Positions 25,560 to 36,239 of a stretch of DNA of 64,000 nucleotides are shown here, piece after piece. The notes below the pieces were generated by a model. It worked only from the letters and a program-made list of their open reading frames with translations, was not told the origin of the DNA and ran no database searches. The stretch is from the NCBI RefSeq assembly GCF_000316195.1, contig NZ_JH994110.1, forward strand, positions 1-64,000, in the 5' to 3' direction. A program made the translations under genes and the position numbers. This DNA is from Brachyspira hampsonii 30446 (GTDB lineage Bacteria > Spirochaetota > Brachyspiria > Brachyspirales > Brachyspiraceae). Numbering within the stretch: position 1 is the first letter of the stretch; each line of letters begins with the position of its first letter.

Positions 25560-27971
25560 TTAATTATTAGTTAATCCTTTTATCAAATTATAATAATGTT
25601 TCTTTCCCTGAAAAATATCCTGCGATAATATTCTTTGAGCATTTTCATATTTAAATATTGTCATATTTGAAACTTCGCTATTATCGATAATAGAATCATT
25701 TGTTGTATAATAAAACCTATTATAAGTACTGATAGTATCATCAATTTCTTCTTTGTACAAAAGAGATATAACACTATTTGTATAATCTATATTCAAATTA
25801 ACAGCTATAAATAATGGTATATTTTCAGGGGTAAAATTTTCAGGTGCTTTGTATGCTCCGTTAGTACCGTCCCAAATGAGTATAGGAGAAGGTTTATAAT
25901 CATTCAAAAAATTAGTTTTTATATTCTCATCTATGCTAGAACGTTCTATTATGGCTTTCAAATAGGGATAAAGATGATCATGCTTAAATATTATAATTGC
26001 ATTAGGTGAATGTTTTAAAATGGTGTCTCTTATCTCTATAATGTTTATTGCAGTCATTGCAGAATTATCAATAGTTTCTATTATATGAAGTTTATCATTA
26101 CCCTCAAAATTATCCAAAAAGTTTTTATTATTTCCAGCGAAGTTCAAATCATTAGATAAATGAGAATCTGTATGCCCTAAAATAGTAAAACCCGCAGCAA
26201 ATACAGGAGTTCCTAAATTACCAATATTCGTACTTAAATATGTATTAATATTTGTAGTACCTAATCCAAATACCTGAGATTTAAAACCTATTGAAGGATA
26301 AAAAGTTTTTAAATTATAAGTATTCAATGCCTCTTCCAAAGCTATTGTATTATATCCATTTTTTGAAAGTAGATCCGGCAAAGTATTTTCTATTTTTTCC
26401 GATTGTGTCTTAGGATAAAGAGGACTTGAGCCTGTAAGTCCGGAAAGTCTTGCATAAAAACTTCCGTTATTAACATTAGGAGCTATTTTTCTTGATGAGT
26501 CTGCCCATTTTCTGTATTCTTTAGGGAAAGGATCTTTATTAAATAATTTTTTAAAATGTGAATAATCATAAAAAGATTCTAAGAATATTAAATACACATC
26601 TCTTTTTAAAGATTTTTTTAATTCTTCTATTTTTAATAAATCATTTGTAATTGATATTTCTAAATTAGTATATATATCATGATAATTGCTTTTTAATAGT
26701 TCTATATATTCATAATCTATATTTTCATTATTGTATATAAAGTTACTATTTTTACTAGGTGCTTCAATCAATATAGAATGCATACTATCATCTAATTTCT
26801 TTATATTATCAAAAATATTTTTTGTAGATTTCAAATAAAGTTTTGAAATATCTCTTTTAGATTCATATTCTTTTAATATTTTTATAGAGTCCGATACTAA
26901 TTCTGAACTTGGTTTTATTTCATTTAATCGGTCATAATTTATCCTGTAATTGAGTGTATTTATGATTCCATTTCTTTTAGCATTTCTTAAAAAGTCTATG
27001 CTCCATATATCTATATTCTTAGGCTTTAAAAATAAATAAAATACAGCAAATATTATAAAAGCTGTCATCGCGGCAGATGATACTTTACCTCTCTCCATAA
27101 ACATTTTATATATATTAAAAATAAATAATATAGAAAAAACCAACAAAGAAGAAAAATATATTATACTCACAATGATAGTTATAATTTTTAGATGCATAGG
27201 AAGAACTGTAATAAGTGATGAATAAAGGTTCGGCATATCTGAAAATAATATAACCATATTAAGTACAGTTAAACTTATTGACTCTATAACAATAAATGAA
27301 AATATTGATATAACAGAAAATAAAGCTGTAAGTATTATTCTAATATTTTTTATATTGCCTAAATTAAATGGATAATATAAAAGCAAATTATAAGCTGTCA
27401 TTACAAATATATAAGTATATAAAAAATCATATATATTAAAATCAAGCTTCATCATAGAAAACAAAGGCATTATTAAATTTGAAGTTATTAAATACAAAAA
27501 AGAATTCAGCACAAAAAAGAAAATATAAGATTTATAATGATAATATATATTAGGTATAACATAAAAATAAATTGCAGGAAAAACTATTATTATAAATAAT
27601 AAAAATAAGAATACATTCTTTTGTATTTTAAGTTTATATTTAACATTTTCTATTTTATCATTTTCTTTTAATTGTATACTTGAATCATCAAGAACTAAAT
27701 TACCGTAATAACTTCCGCTCCATCTTATATTTGTAACATTATCAGGTATTTCATTTGTATTTGGGTATACTCTATATATTTTATTATTCTTAAAAATTTT
27801 GCTTTTAAATTTTAATGTGAAATAATATTTATTTTCTAATATATGATTGAAATTTGATAAATACCCTACTCTCTCCATATTTCCTAAAATAGAAAAAATT
27901 ACAATAAATAGAATTACTGCTGATATAAATACTAAATATGATAATAAGAATATTTTTTTATTTTGTTTCAT
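25560..27971 (-). CDS. LTA synthase-like membrane sulfatase (phosphoglycerol transferase family)
   Basis: 803 residues. After a signal-anchor helix (about 10-30) and a soluble insertion come about six further membrane helices (115-330), then a long extracytoplasmic part. The sulfatase fold begins at DVYLIFLESFYDYSHF (metal-ligand Glu). NGSFYARLSGLTGSSPL sits where the catalytic Thr of LtaS lies, with Ser as the candidate nucleophile here. The motif IIIFKHDHLYPYL supplies the DH metal pair. Relatives transfer phosphoglycerol or phosphoethanolamine to glycans or lipids. In a diderm spirochaete the acceptor is unknown. It stands alone; its upstream region holds two partial repeat modules. Confidence 0.8.
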   Translation of the reverse strand: MKQNKKIFLLSYLVFISAVILFIVIFSILGNMERVGYLSNFNHILENKYYFTLKFKSKIFKNNKIYRVYPNTNEIPDNVTNIRWSGSYYGNLVLDDSSIQLKENDKIENVKYKLKIQKNVFLFLLFIIIVFPAIYFYVIPNIYYHYKSYIFFFVLNSFLYLITSNLIMPLFSMMKLDFNIYDFLYTYIFVMTAYNLLLYYPFNLGNIKNIRIILTALFSVISIFSFIVIESISLTVLNMVILFSDMPNLYSSLITVLPMHLKIITIIVSIIYFSSLLVFSILFIFNIYKMFMERGKVSSAAMTAFIIFAVFYLFLKPKNIDIWSIDFLRNAKRNGIINTLNYRINYDRLNEIKPSSELVSDSIKILKEYESKRDISKLYLKSTKNIFDNIKKLDDSMHSILIEAPSKNSNFIYNNENIDYEYIELLKSNYHDIYTNLEISITNDLLKIEELKKSLKRDVYLIFLESFYDYSHFKKLFNKDPFPKEYRKWADSSRKIAPNVNNGSFYARLSGLTGSSPLYPKTQSEKIENTLPDLLSKNGYNTIALEEALNTYNLKTFYPSIGFKSQVFGLGTTNINTYLSTNIGNLGTPVFAAGFTILGHTDSHLSNDLNFAGNNKNFLDNFEGNDKLHIIETIDNSAMTAINIIEIRDTILKHSPNAIIIFKHDHLYPYLKAIIERSSIDENIKTNFLNDYKPSPILIWDGTNGAYKAPENFTPENIPLFIAVNLNIDYTNSVISLLYKEEIDDTISTYNRFYYTTNDSIIDNSEVSNMTIFKYENAQRILSQDIFQGKKHYYNLIKGLTNN

Positions 27972-28706
27972 CTATATTTTTTATATTTTAATTTTAATAT
28001 TATAACAAAAATTATTAATTTAAGTTAAATTGATGATATAATAGCACACTATATTTAATAAAAAATATACAAAACTCAAAAGCAGTCATATACGCACGCA
28101 GAGCAGATTTTTTAATACTGATTTATTAATAATTCTAATTTTATTATGTATAAGAATAAAGTTCACCGTGCGTTAAAAATATTATAAATTAAAAAAAGCT
28201 TGGGTGGGTACTTCAATGACTGTTAATGTAAATAAAGAAAAAATAAGCTATAAATAACAGATAATATTAAAAAATTTAGGGGGTGGGAGTTAAAATATAT
28301 TTAAATTTGCACTTTCCTCTACGCACGCAGTATGTATTTTTTAACACAGCTTAATTGATGATTCTAATTTTATTATGTATAAGAATAAAGTTCACCGTGC
28401 GTTAAAAATATTATAAATTAAAAAAAGCTTGGGTGGGTGCTTAAATTACAGTTATGGTAAAAAAGTAAAAACAAGCTATAAATAACAGATAATATTAAAA
28501 AATTTATAGGGCGGGAAGTGAGAATAAATTTTAAAACTTAATTTACATTCCCTCAATTTTAGATTTAAAAGCTTCATTTTTTTATATGTCATAATTAATG
28601 ATAATTGACATGTAAATTCTAACAAATTGAAGTATATATTGTGTACTTTATAGATATATAGTATAATATATTCTAAAATCTTATAATTTACATAGGTAGG
28701 AAAATT
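27972..28706. other. 735-bp divergent gap dominated by repeat modules
   Basis: The gap separates the sulfatase gene from a plus-strand pair. 28088-28545 carries two tandem partial modules, listed separately. 27972-28087 and 28546-28706 are A/T-rich and must contain the two promoters; TATAATATA at about 28661 could be a -10 for the plus-strand genes. No open frame is convincing. Confidence 0.5.
28088..28545. repeat. Two partial inverted-motif modules in tandem, 229-bp period (locus e)
   Basis: Each copy has ACGCACGCAG (28092 and 28321), CACCGTGCGTTAA, GCTTGGGTGGGT and a final GGGTGGGAG or GGGCGGGAAGTG motif. A block of about 78 bp (28132-28209) recurs identically 229 bp later. Each copy lacks the left arm, which would account for the shorter period. 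Unlike most loci, this one lies between divergent genes. Confidence 0.85.
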
Positions 28707-29615
28707 ATGGAAAGTTTTGCTTTTTTCTATAAAACTGATAATACATTAACCAATGTTTATAATAAGGCAGATTTACATATAAATTTATGGTTTCTAAATT
28801 CAACCATATTAATTGATATAGGTATAAAAATAGAAAAAGCAGAATCTATTGATACCATATATGTATATTTTCCCTTTCAAATAAATAGAGTATCAAATTT
28901 ATCAAATATATTATTAGATAATTTAAATATAACTAATTTAATATTTAATGAAAACTGCAAAATATCAGAAAATAATATAGAAATTAATAATACAAATTAT
29001 AAAATTATAAATGTAGATGAAGATAATAAAAATATAAAAAATAATTTACTAGAAATAACAATATCTAAAAAATATAAAAAATTAGATAATATATATTTGA
29101 GATTTAGGTTAAATGCCAATAGTTTAAAAGATAATATTATACGTGAGGAGAATAATTTAAATAACATATTTAACCCATATTACAAAATATATAATTTAAT
29201 AGATTTAAAAGTAAATAAAAAAAGAAATTTTGATTATATTAATTTAATAGATAACCATGATGATAGAAAATTATTAGATTTTAATAAAATACATTTTTTA
29301 TTAATGGATAATATATACAGTAATATAAATTTTTTATCAACTTCTAAATATGAATCAAGAGTATTAGAAGAAAATTGGAAAAAATATTTAGAACCATATA
29401 ATATAGATTTATCCAAACTAATAGCTTATCATTTTAAAATAGATGGAAATGAATTAAGTATATTAATAAAAATATTAAGGAATAAAGTTGATTTTATTCT
29501 CACAATAAGATATTTAATTATAACTATATCAATAGGAATTATTTCAGGTATAATATCAACTTCTATACCCAAAATCATTAAATTAATTTCTTCTTTATTT
29601 TTTAGGGATATATAA
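28707..29615 (+). CDS. Hypothetical protein with C-terminal membrane anchor
   Basis: 302 residues, Asn/Lys/Ile-rich. The soluble part (1-255) looks beta-rich at the start (LTNVYNKADLHINLWFLNST) and then alternates helix and strand with no motif I recognise. A single hydrophobic helix at about 268-296 (IITISIGIISGIISTSIPKI) anchors the C-terminus, so the bulk is probably cytoplasmic. AGGTAGG precedes the ATG. The GNAT gene follows after one base, so the two are translationally linked and probably act together. Function unknown. Confidence 0.6.
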   Translation: MESFAFFYKTDNTLTNVYNKADLHINLWFLNSTILIDIGIKIEKAESIDTIYVYFPFQINRVSNLSNILLDNLNITNLIFNENCKISENNIEINNTNYKIINVDEDNKNIKNNLLEITISKKYKKLDNIYLRFRLNANSLKDNIIREENNLNNIFNPYYKIYNLIDLKVNKKRNFDYINLIDNHDDRKLLDFNKIHFLLMDNIYSNINFLSTSKYESRVLEENWKKYLEPYNIDLSKLIAYHFKIDGNELSILIKILRNKVDFILTIRYLIITISIGIISGIISTSIPKIIKLISSLFFRDI

Positions 29616-29616
29616 A

Positions 29617-30192
29617 ATGTTTTATTATAAATTATATAATTATTTATACTTTCTTAATAATGAATATCCAAATTTTTCATATTGGTATAGGAATTTGTTT
29701 GATAAAAACTTAAAACTAAACAATAATAGAAAAATTTTTATATGCACACATAAAAATGATATAGCAGGTATAATTATATTAAAGAAATCAAATTCAGAAA
29801 AAAAAATATCTACATTAAGAGTTGATAAAAGATATAGAAATAATGGTATAGGAAAATCTCTAATAAAATTAGGTATTGAATGGCTTGAAGACGATAAACC
29901 ATTGATAACTGTAAATGAAAACAAAATATATCAATTTAAATATTTATTTAACTATTTTGGATTCAAATTAAAAGATCAAATAAATTGTTATAATAAATAT
30001 TCAAAAGAATTATTTTTTAATAGTATTACTGATAATTTATCTTATGAGAGATATAAATTTATAAATACCAATATGAATATTATTTATAATATAAATACTA
30101 ATAATTTATATTATAATATAAATTATAAAAAATACGATACAAAAATTTTGTTAAAAGAAACAAATAAGTTAGTATATTCTACCTTTTTATAA
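29617..30192 (+). CDS. GNAT-family N-acetyltransferase
   Basis: 191 residues. The acetyl-CoA site is STLRVDKRYRNNGIGKSLIK (about residues 68-87), with the R-x-x-G-x-G/A loop RNNGIG, preceded by the strand DIAGIIILKK and followed by GIEWLEDDKPLITVNENK. GNAT enzymes acetylate small molecules, proteins or tRNA; the acceptor cannot be inferred. Residues 130-191 are Asn/Tyr-rich and unassigned. The start is one base after the membrane-anchored partner's stop. It overlaps the converging kinase-like gene by 14 nt. Confidence 0.75.
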   Translation: MFYYKLYNYLYFLNNEYPNFSYWYRNLFDKNLKLNNNRKIFICTHKNDIAGIIILKKSNSEKKISTLRVDKRYRNNGIGKSLIKLGIEWLEDDKPLITVNENKIYQFKYLFNYFGFKLKDQINCYNKYSKELFFNSITDNLSYERYKFINTNMNIIYNINTNNLYYNINYKKYDTKILLKETNKLVYSTFL

Positions 30193-30715
30193 AATTTATA
30201 ATATCATCATAGTTATTATTATCATCATTATTAATCTTTAATATAGGGATATTTAATATAGAAGCAATTTCATTGGCATATTCTATTTCTGTATTTTGAA
30301 ATTTATCAAGTAATGCTAGATTAAAAAATATATTATCTCTTTTTTTTAATCTAGACTGTATATTATATGTATTATCAACAATCAAAATAATTTTTTTTAA
30401 ATTTAATTTAAAAAATATTTCTTTATCAATTTTTTTTATATAATAATGCTTATCAAATAAACAAAAATGTCCTAACAATATAAATAATTCATCTTTTACA
30501 AATGTATCTATAGAAGTAATTAAATTTTGCTGATTTGACTCAATATTTAATACTTTTTTATCAATATCTGTATCCATTTCTGAATATTTCTTTATTAAAT
30601 CACTGGCAGAATACACATTAATTTTTGAATATTTCTTTAAAATATTAGCAATATAATCTTTTCCAACGCCATGTATTCCCGAAATAAAAATTATTTTATT
30701 CATTACAATTTCCAT
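30179..30715 (-). CDS. P-loop nucleoside/nucleotide kinase-like protein
   Basis: The likely start is the ATG of MNKIIFISGIHGVGKDYIAN, four codons after the first Met of the open frame (30703). The P-loop GIHGVGKD (about residues 8-15 of that start) matches AAA_17/adenylate-kinase-like small kinases; LKKRDNIFF later fits a lid arginine region. 174-178 residues is right for a monomeric nucleotide kinase. The substrate is unknown. It follows the ASCH gene by two bases and ends inside the convergent GNAT gene. Confidence 0.65.
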   Translation of the reverse strand: MEIVMNKIIFISGIHGVGKDYIANILKKYSKINVYSASDLIKKYSEMDTDIDKKVLNIESNQQNLITSIDTFVKDELFILLGHFCLFDKHYYIKKIDKEIFFKLNLKKIILIVDNTYNIQSRLKKRDNIFFNLALLDKFQNTEIEYANEIASILNIPILKINNDDNNNYDDIINFIKR

Positions 30716-30717
30716 TA

Positions 30718-31230
30718 TTAATTATAATTCCATAATCCCAAATTACCTTTTATATTATTAATACTAGTGTTAAATAATGTAGGATTATCTAAAATCCAAT
30801 GAAATGAATTATTATGAGCCCATTTTGATTTACTATCAACAATTACATCTACAACATCTACCTTACCAATTATAGAACTTGTCAATAACAAAGGTTCTTT
30901 TTTAATGTATTTATTGTATAAATCATTAAGTAATCTAAACTCTGATAAAACATTTTTATCTTCTTTATATATTTCATTAAGAATAAAATTATTACCAATA
31001 AAATCAACATATTCTGATTTTATATAATAATTCCTATTATATATAATTTCATACATATAATTTATTATTGGTAATTGTTCTTTAATACTAAAAATACTAC
31101 AGTATTCTTTAGAACTTGTATGTATAAGGATAGTGCCCCTATATTTAGTATTCCAAGTTCTATTTTCTACATCTTTTATACCATAACAAATTAAATATCC
31201 AAATGGATTTTTAACAGTCAATACTTTCAT
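30718..31230 (-). CDS. ASCH-domain protein
   Basis: 170 residues. The start MKVLTVKNPFGYLICYGIKD, then VENRTWNTKYRGTILIHTSS, is a clear ASCH (PUA-like) pattern, which in relatives binds RNA or modified nucleosides or deaminates/hydrolyses acetylated cytidine (YqfB group). A middle insertion separates this from IIGKVDVVDVIVDSKSKW, the second half of the barrel. Its Shine-Dalgarno (AAGGT) overlaps the ligA stop region, so it is co-transcribed with ligA. The kinase-like gene follows by two bases. Confidence 0.75.
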   Translation of the reverse strand: MKVLTVKNPFGYLICYGIKDVENRTWNTKYRGTILIHTSSKEYCSIFSIKEQLPIINYMYEIIYNRNYYIKSEYVDFIGNNFILNEIYKEDKNVLSEFRLLNDLYNKYIKKEPLLLTSSIIGKVDVVDVIVDSKSKWAHNNSFHWILDNPTLFNTSINNIKGNLGLWNYN

Positions 31231-31235
31231 ACCTT

Positions 31236-33236
<2,001 letters not shown>

Positions 33237-33279
33237 TTATTTTTCATTAAATAAACAAAAATATTTAATTTATATAAAT

Positions 33280-33477
33280 TTATTTTTTTACTCCGTATCT
33301 TATTATTAAATCTTCGAGCATTAATTTTAAAAGTTTATATCCATCTGTATCTCGTTCATTCAAATTTATATCATTCTCTTCAAAAGATTTTCCATCATCT
33401 GATTTTGTAACTTCTACTAATTTAACTTTGCCGTCTTTTAATAATTCATCTACTTTAAATTTATAATCTTTGTCCAT
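33280..33477 (-). CDS. Small hypothetical protein upstream of ligA
   Basis: 65 residues, strongly charged: MDKDYKFKVDELLKDGKVKL and onward, ending in LLKLMLEDLIIRYGVKK. No signal peptide or known motif. AGAGG lies before the ATG, and ligA begins 52 bp further on, so the two probably share a transcript. Function unknown. Confidence 0.6.
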   Translation of the reverse strand: MDKDYKFKVDELLKDGKVKLVEVTKSDDGKSFEENDINLNERDTDGYKLLKLMLEDLIIRYGVKK

Positions 33478-33554
33478 TAAAACCTCTATATTGTAATTTA
33501 TACTATTATAATATAAAATATATTGAATTCAATACTTAAATTTAGGAGATAAAT

Positions 33555-33757
33555 ATGTTATTAGAACTTTCTCCAACACTCAAAAAAAATATAGAAAATA
33601 TTGCTAAAGAAAAAAATATATCTGAAAGTAAATTGATAGAAAATGCCATTATAGAATATTTGGAAGATTATTATGATTAGAAGCAGAAAAAAGATTACAA
33701 AAATGCGAAGAATTATATTCTATTGATGAAGTAAAAAAAGATTTAAATATACTATGA
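33555..33757 (+). pseudogene. Frameshifted ribbon-helix-helix antitoxin-like gene without a toxin
   Basis: The ATG at 33555 (AGGAG before it) opens MLLELSPTLKKNIENIAKEK and a RHH-like NISESKLIENAIIEYLEDYYD, then stops at 33678. A shift of frame restores EAEKRLQKCEELYSIDEVKK and DLNIL, ending at 33757. The joined sequence looks like a RelB/RHH antitoxin with the C-terminal toxin-wrapping segment. No toxin frame follows. It could also be a short functional protein, but the coherent out-of-frame tail argues for decay. Confidence 0.7.
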
Positions 33758-33848
33758 TATCATTTTATTTTGTCAAAAATATTATTTCAAATTGTACATA
33801 GAAAAAATATTTATGATGATTAATTTTTTATAAAAATAACATATAAAC

Positions 33849-34722
33849 TTATTTACTATAATCAATACCATTTTTAGTACATAACTCTATACCCATACTG
33901 TCATTTTCTTTTGCAAGCTTTATTAAGTATTTTTCCATTTTTGGTTTTAATTTATCATTAGCTATTTTATACGCTTTTTCAAAATTTTCTAAAGCTTCAG
34001 ATTTTAATTTTTTATGTTCTTCTTCAGAAATACTTTCTTTTTGAATATTGGCAAGCATATTTTTAATGTAGACTATACTGTTTAAAGCATAATCATGTTC
34101 TTTATTTAATTCTATAGTTTTATAAAAATCTTCCAAACATTCATTACATATTTCAATAGATTTTTCTATATTTACCTATTTGATTATAAGCATCTATATA
34201 GTTTTTATCTATTTCTATACATTTACAAGCGTCTTCAATAGCCCATTCATATTGTTTTAATTTTAATTTAGTATTTCCTCTATTAAAATAAGCCAATAAA
34301 TTATTATTATCTAATTCTATAACTCTATTATAATCTTTTATTGCTTCTTCATACTGTTTCAAATCTAATTTAGCATTTCCTCTATTAAAGTAAGCTCATA
34401 AATAATTATTATTCAATTTTATAGCATTATCCAAATCTTTTATAGATTCTTCATATAATCCTAAACGATATTTTGAAAAAGCTCTTTCAGAATAAATAAG
34501 GCAGTCAGTACTATTTAATTCTATGGCTTTATTCAAATTTATTATAGCTTTTTTATATTGTTTTAAATGATTTCGATTTATTGCTATAAAATGATATATT
34601 TCATAATTATCTCCTTGATAAAATAAAATTTTTTCAAGATATTCAATAGATAATTCAAAATTATTATCATAAAATGCTTCTTTTGATTTATTGTATAATT
34701 CTATAATAACATAATCAGACAT
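33849..34722 (-). pseudogene. TPR-protein gene broken by a stop and a frameshift
   Basis: Three consecutive minus-strand frames encode one TPR protein. The first part (from 34722, MSDYVIIELYNKSKEAFYDN) ends at a TGA at 34396-34398 in the middle of a repeat; the same frame resumes at once with AYFNRGNAKLDLKQYEEAIK. That part stops at about 34153, while a shifted frame continues with IEKSIEICNECLEDFYKTIE to the end. One in-frame stop and one shift are thus needed. Sequencing error cannot be excluded, but two lesions suggest a pseudogene. Confidence 0.85.
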
Positions 34723-34830
34723 ATTTTAATTAATCCTATATTATTATAAATATAAACTTAATTATCAATTATATAGTATTATAAAAATTATTAAATATTA
34801 TTTTTATTAATTATATATTAGCTAAAAAAT

Positions 34831-35190
34831 AGATTGTAAATTATAAAAATAATTTGGGTGGGCAGCTAGAATAACAGAACAAATTAAACTTAAAATGCAA
34901 TAAAAAACCTAGAGGGTGGGCAAGTGTAATTAAATTTTAAAACTTTATTACATTACCCACCCTTTATTATTTATAACTAACTTTTAAATTTTAATATTAA
35001 ATATCTTCATAACTTAATTAGAAATTTCAGCACCCACACTAGTTTTTATTAAGTTTGGAATTTATTTAACGCACGGTAAACAAATTTATATAATACAATA
35101 AAATTTGAATTTATATATAAACTTATATTTTAAGCTTTATTTAGCGTGCGGTGAGTATGATATAAATTTAAAAAAACATTAATTGAGTAA
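34831..35190. repeat. Inverted-motif modules (locus f): B' arm then A arm plus core
   Basis: TTTGGGTGGGCAGCTAGAAT (about 34852) and AGAGGGTGGGCAAGTG (about 34912) form a B' arm. ACCCACCCTTTA (about 34957), GCACCCACACTAG (about 35032), TTTAACGCACGG (about 35067) and TAGCGTGCGGTG (about 35142) follow. The order B'-A-core is that of a tandem array in reverse orientation. The right edge runs into the 3' end of the DUF2262-like gene. Confidence 0.8.
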
Positions 35191-35941
35191 TCTGTTTAAA
35201 ATTAAAATCCCAATCACTATTTACTGGTATTGTTACTCTATCACCGTCATTAAAATAAAATGTTATACAGTTTTCACAATATATACTTATAGATTCTAAA
35301 CTTATTGATTTTATGAATTCTTCTCTTTCTATATTACAAGGCTTAAATATACTCTCTGCCGCACACTCTTTTAATCTTCTATCAATATCTTTTTTATTAG
35401 CAAATATTTTTTTGATTATATTAACACTTCTTTTATTAAACTCTTCATCAATATTATCAAAAAAGATTAAAATATTATTGTTAGTCCAAGGCATCTCTTT
35501 CTTAAAACTGTTTATATCCTTATTAAGTTCAACATCGCCTAATTCTTCATCTTTATAATAAATAACATCCGAATATTTTTCTAATATGATATTTAAATCA
35601 TCATCTTTATAATCATTATCAACTATATCTTCAAGTAAAAAATTAATATAAAAGTCATCAGGATCTTTTTCTTTTCTAACATTTAATCTTACTATGCTTT
35701 CATCTTTGAATATTTTTACATATTCTTGAACTTTTTCAATCTTTTTATGAATTATAATATGAGTATTTTCTATAATTTCATTAGCAGCAATATTTTTTAA
35801 AGCTATAGCAGAAACGAATAAAGTATCATATTTGTCCCAAGGTAATTTACCGTATTTGCAGCATGATCTTTTAAGTATGAATGCTATGTCAAAAATTTCA
35901 TCATCAAAATCTTTATTAAAGTCTCTAATTTCTTTATCCAT
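35168..35941 (-). CDS. DUF2262-like protein
   Basis: 257 residues without a signal peptide. The C-terminal third (ESISIYCENCITFYFNDGDR, then VTIPVNSDWDFNFKQITQLM) resembles DUF2262 domains, a family of unknown function often found in accessory regions beside polymorphic-toxin immunity genes. The N-terminal part is acidic and helical (FILKRSCCKYGKLPWDKYDT). The last codons and the stop lie in sequence that continues the adjacent repeat module. It is a single gene. Confidence 0.6.
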   Translation of the reverse strand: MDKEIRDFNKDFDDEIFDIAFILKRSCCKYGKLPWDKYDTLFVSAIALKNIAANEIIENTHIIIHKKIEKVQEYVKIFKDESIVRLNVRKEKDPDDFYINFLLEDIVDNDYKDDDLNIILEKYSDVIYYKDEELGDVELNKDINSFKKEMPWTNNNILIFFDNIDEEFNKRSVNIIKKIFANKKDIDRRLKECAAESIFKPCNIEREEFIKSISLESISIYCENCITFYFNDGDRVTIPVNSDWDFNFKQITQLMFF

Positions 35942-36239
35942 TTTTATATCCTATTAATATTTTAATATGCTAAGATAAAATATCAATAATAAATTTTAAA
36001 ACTTAATTTACATACCCAGACCTATATATTTTCTGATTTATTTTGAATTGATAGTATTACTTATTTTAATGTTTAGTAGAGAAAATATAGTATTACACAC
36101 ATGTTTTTATAATGTTTAAAAATTTATTTAAAAAACGGTTAAGTAATTAATGTTCATAAAATGAATTTCACTTATAATAACTTATAATTTTTGCTTTTTT
36201 ATATGGAGATATTACTAAAATAAATTATGAGAAAAAATT
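35942..36239. other. Divergent gap with an eroded module arm
   Basis: AAAACTTAATTTACATACCCAGACC (split here: AAAACTTAATTTACATACCC at 36000 onward) resembles the outer edge of an A arm, and AAAAAACGG at about 36130 may be a decayed core motif. Both are degenerate. Promoters of the DUF2262-like gene and of the terminase gene must lie here. No open frame is seen. Confidence 0.4.
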
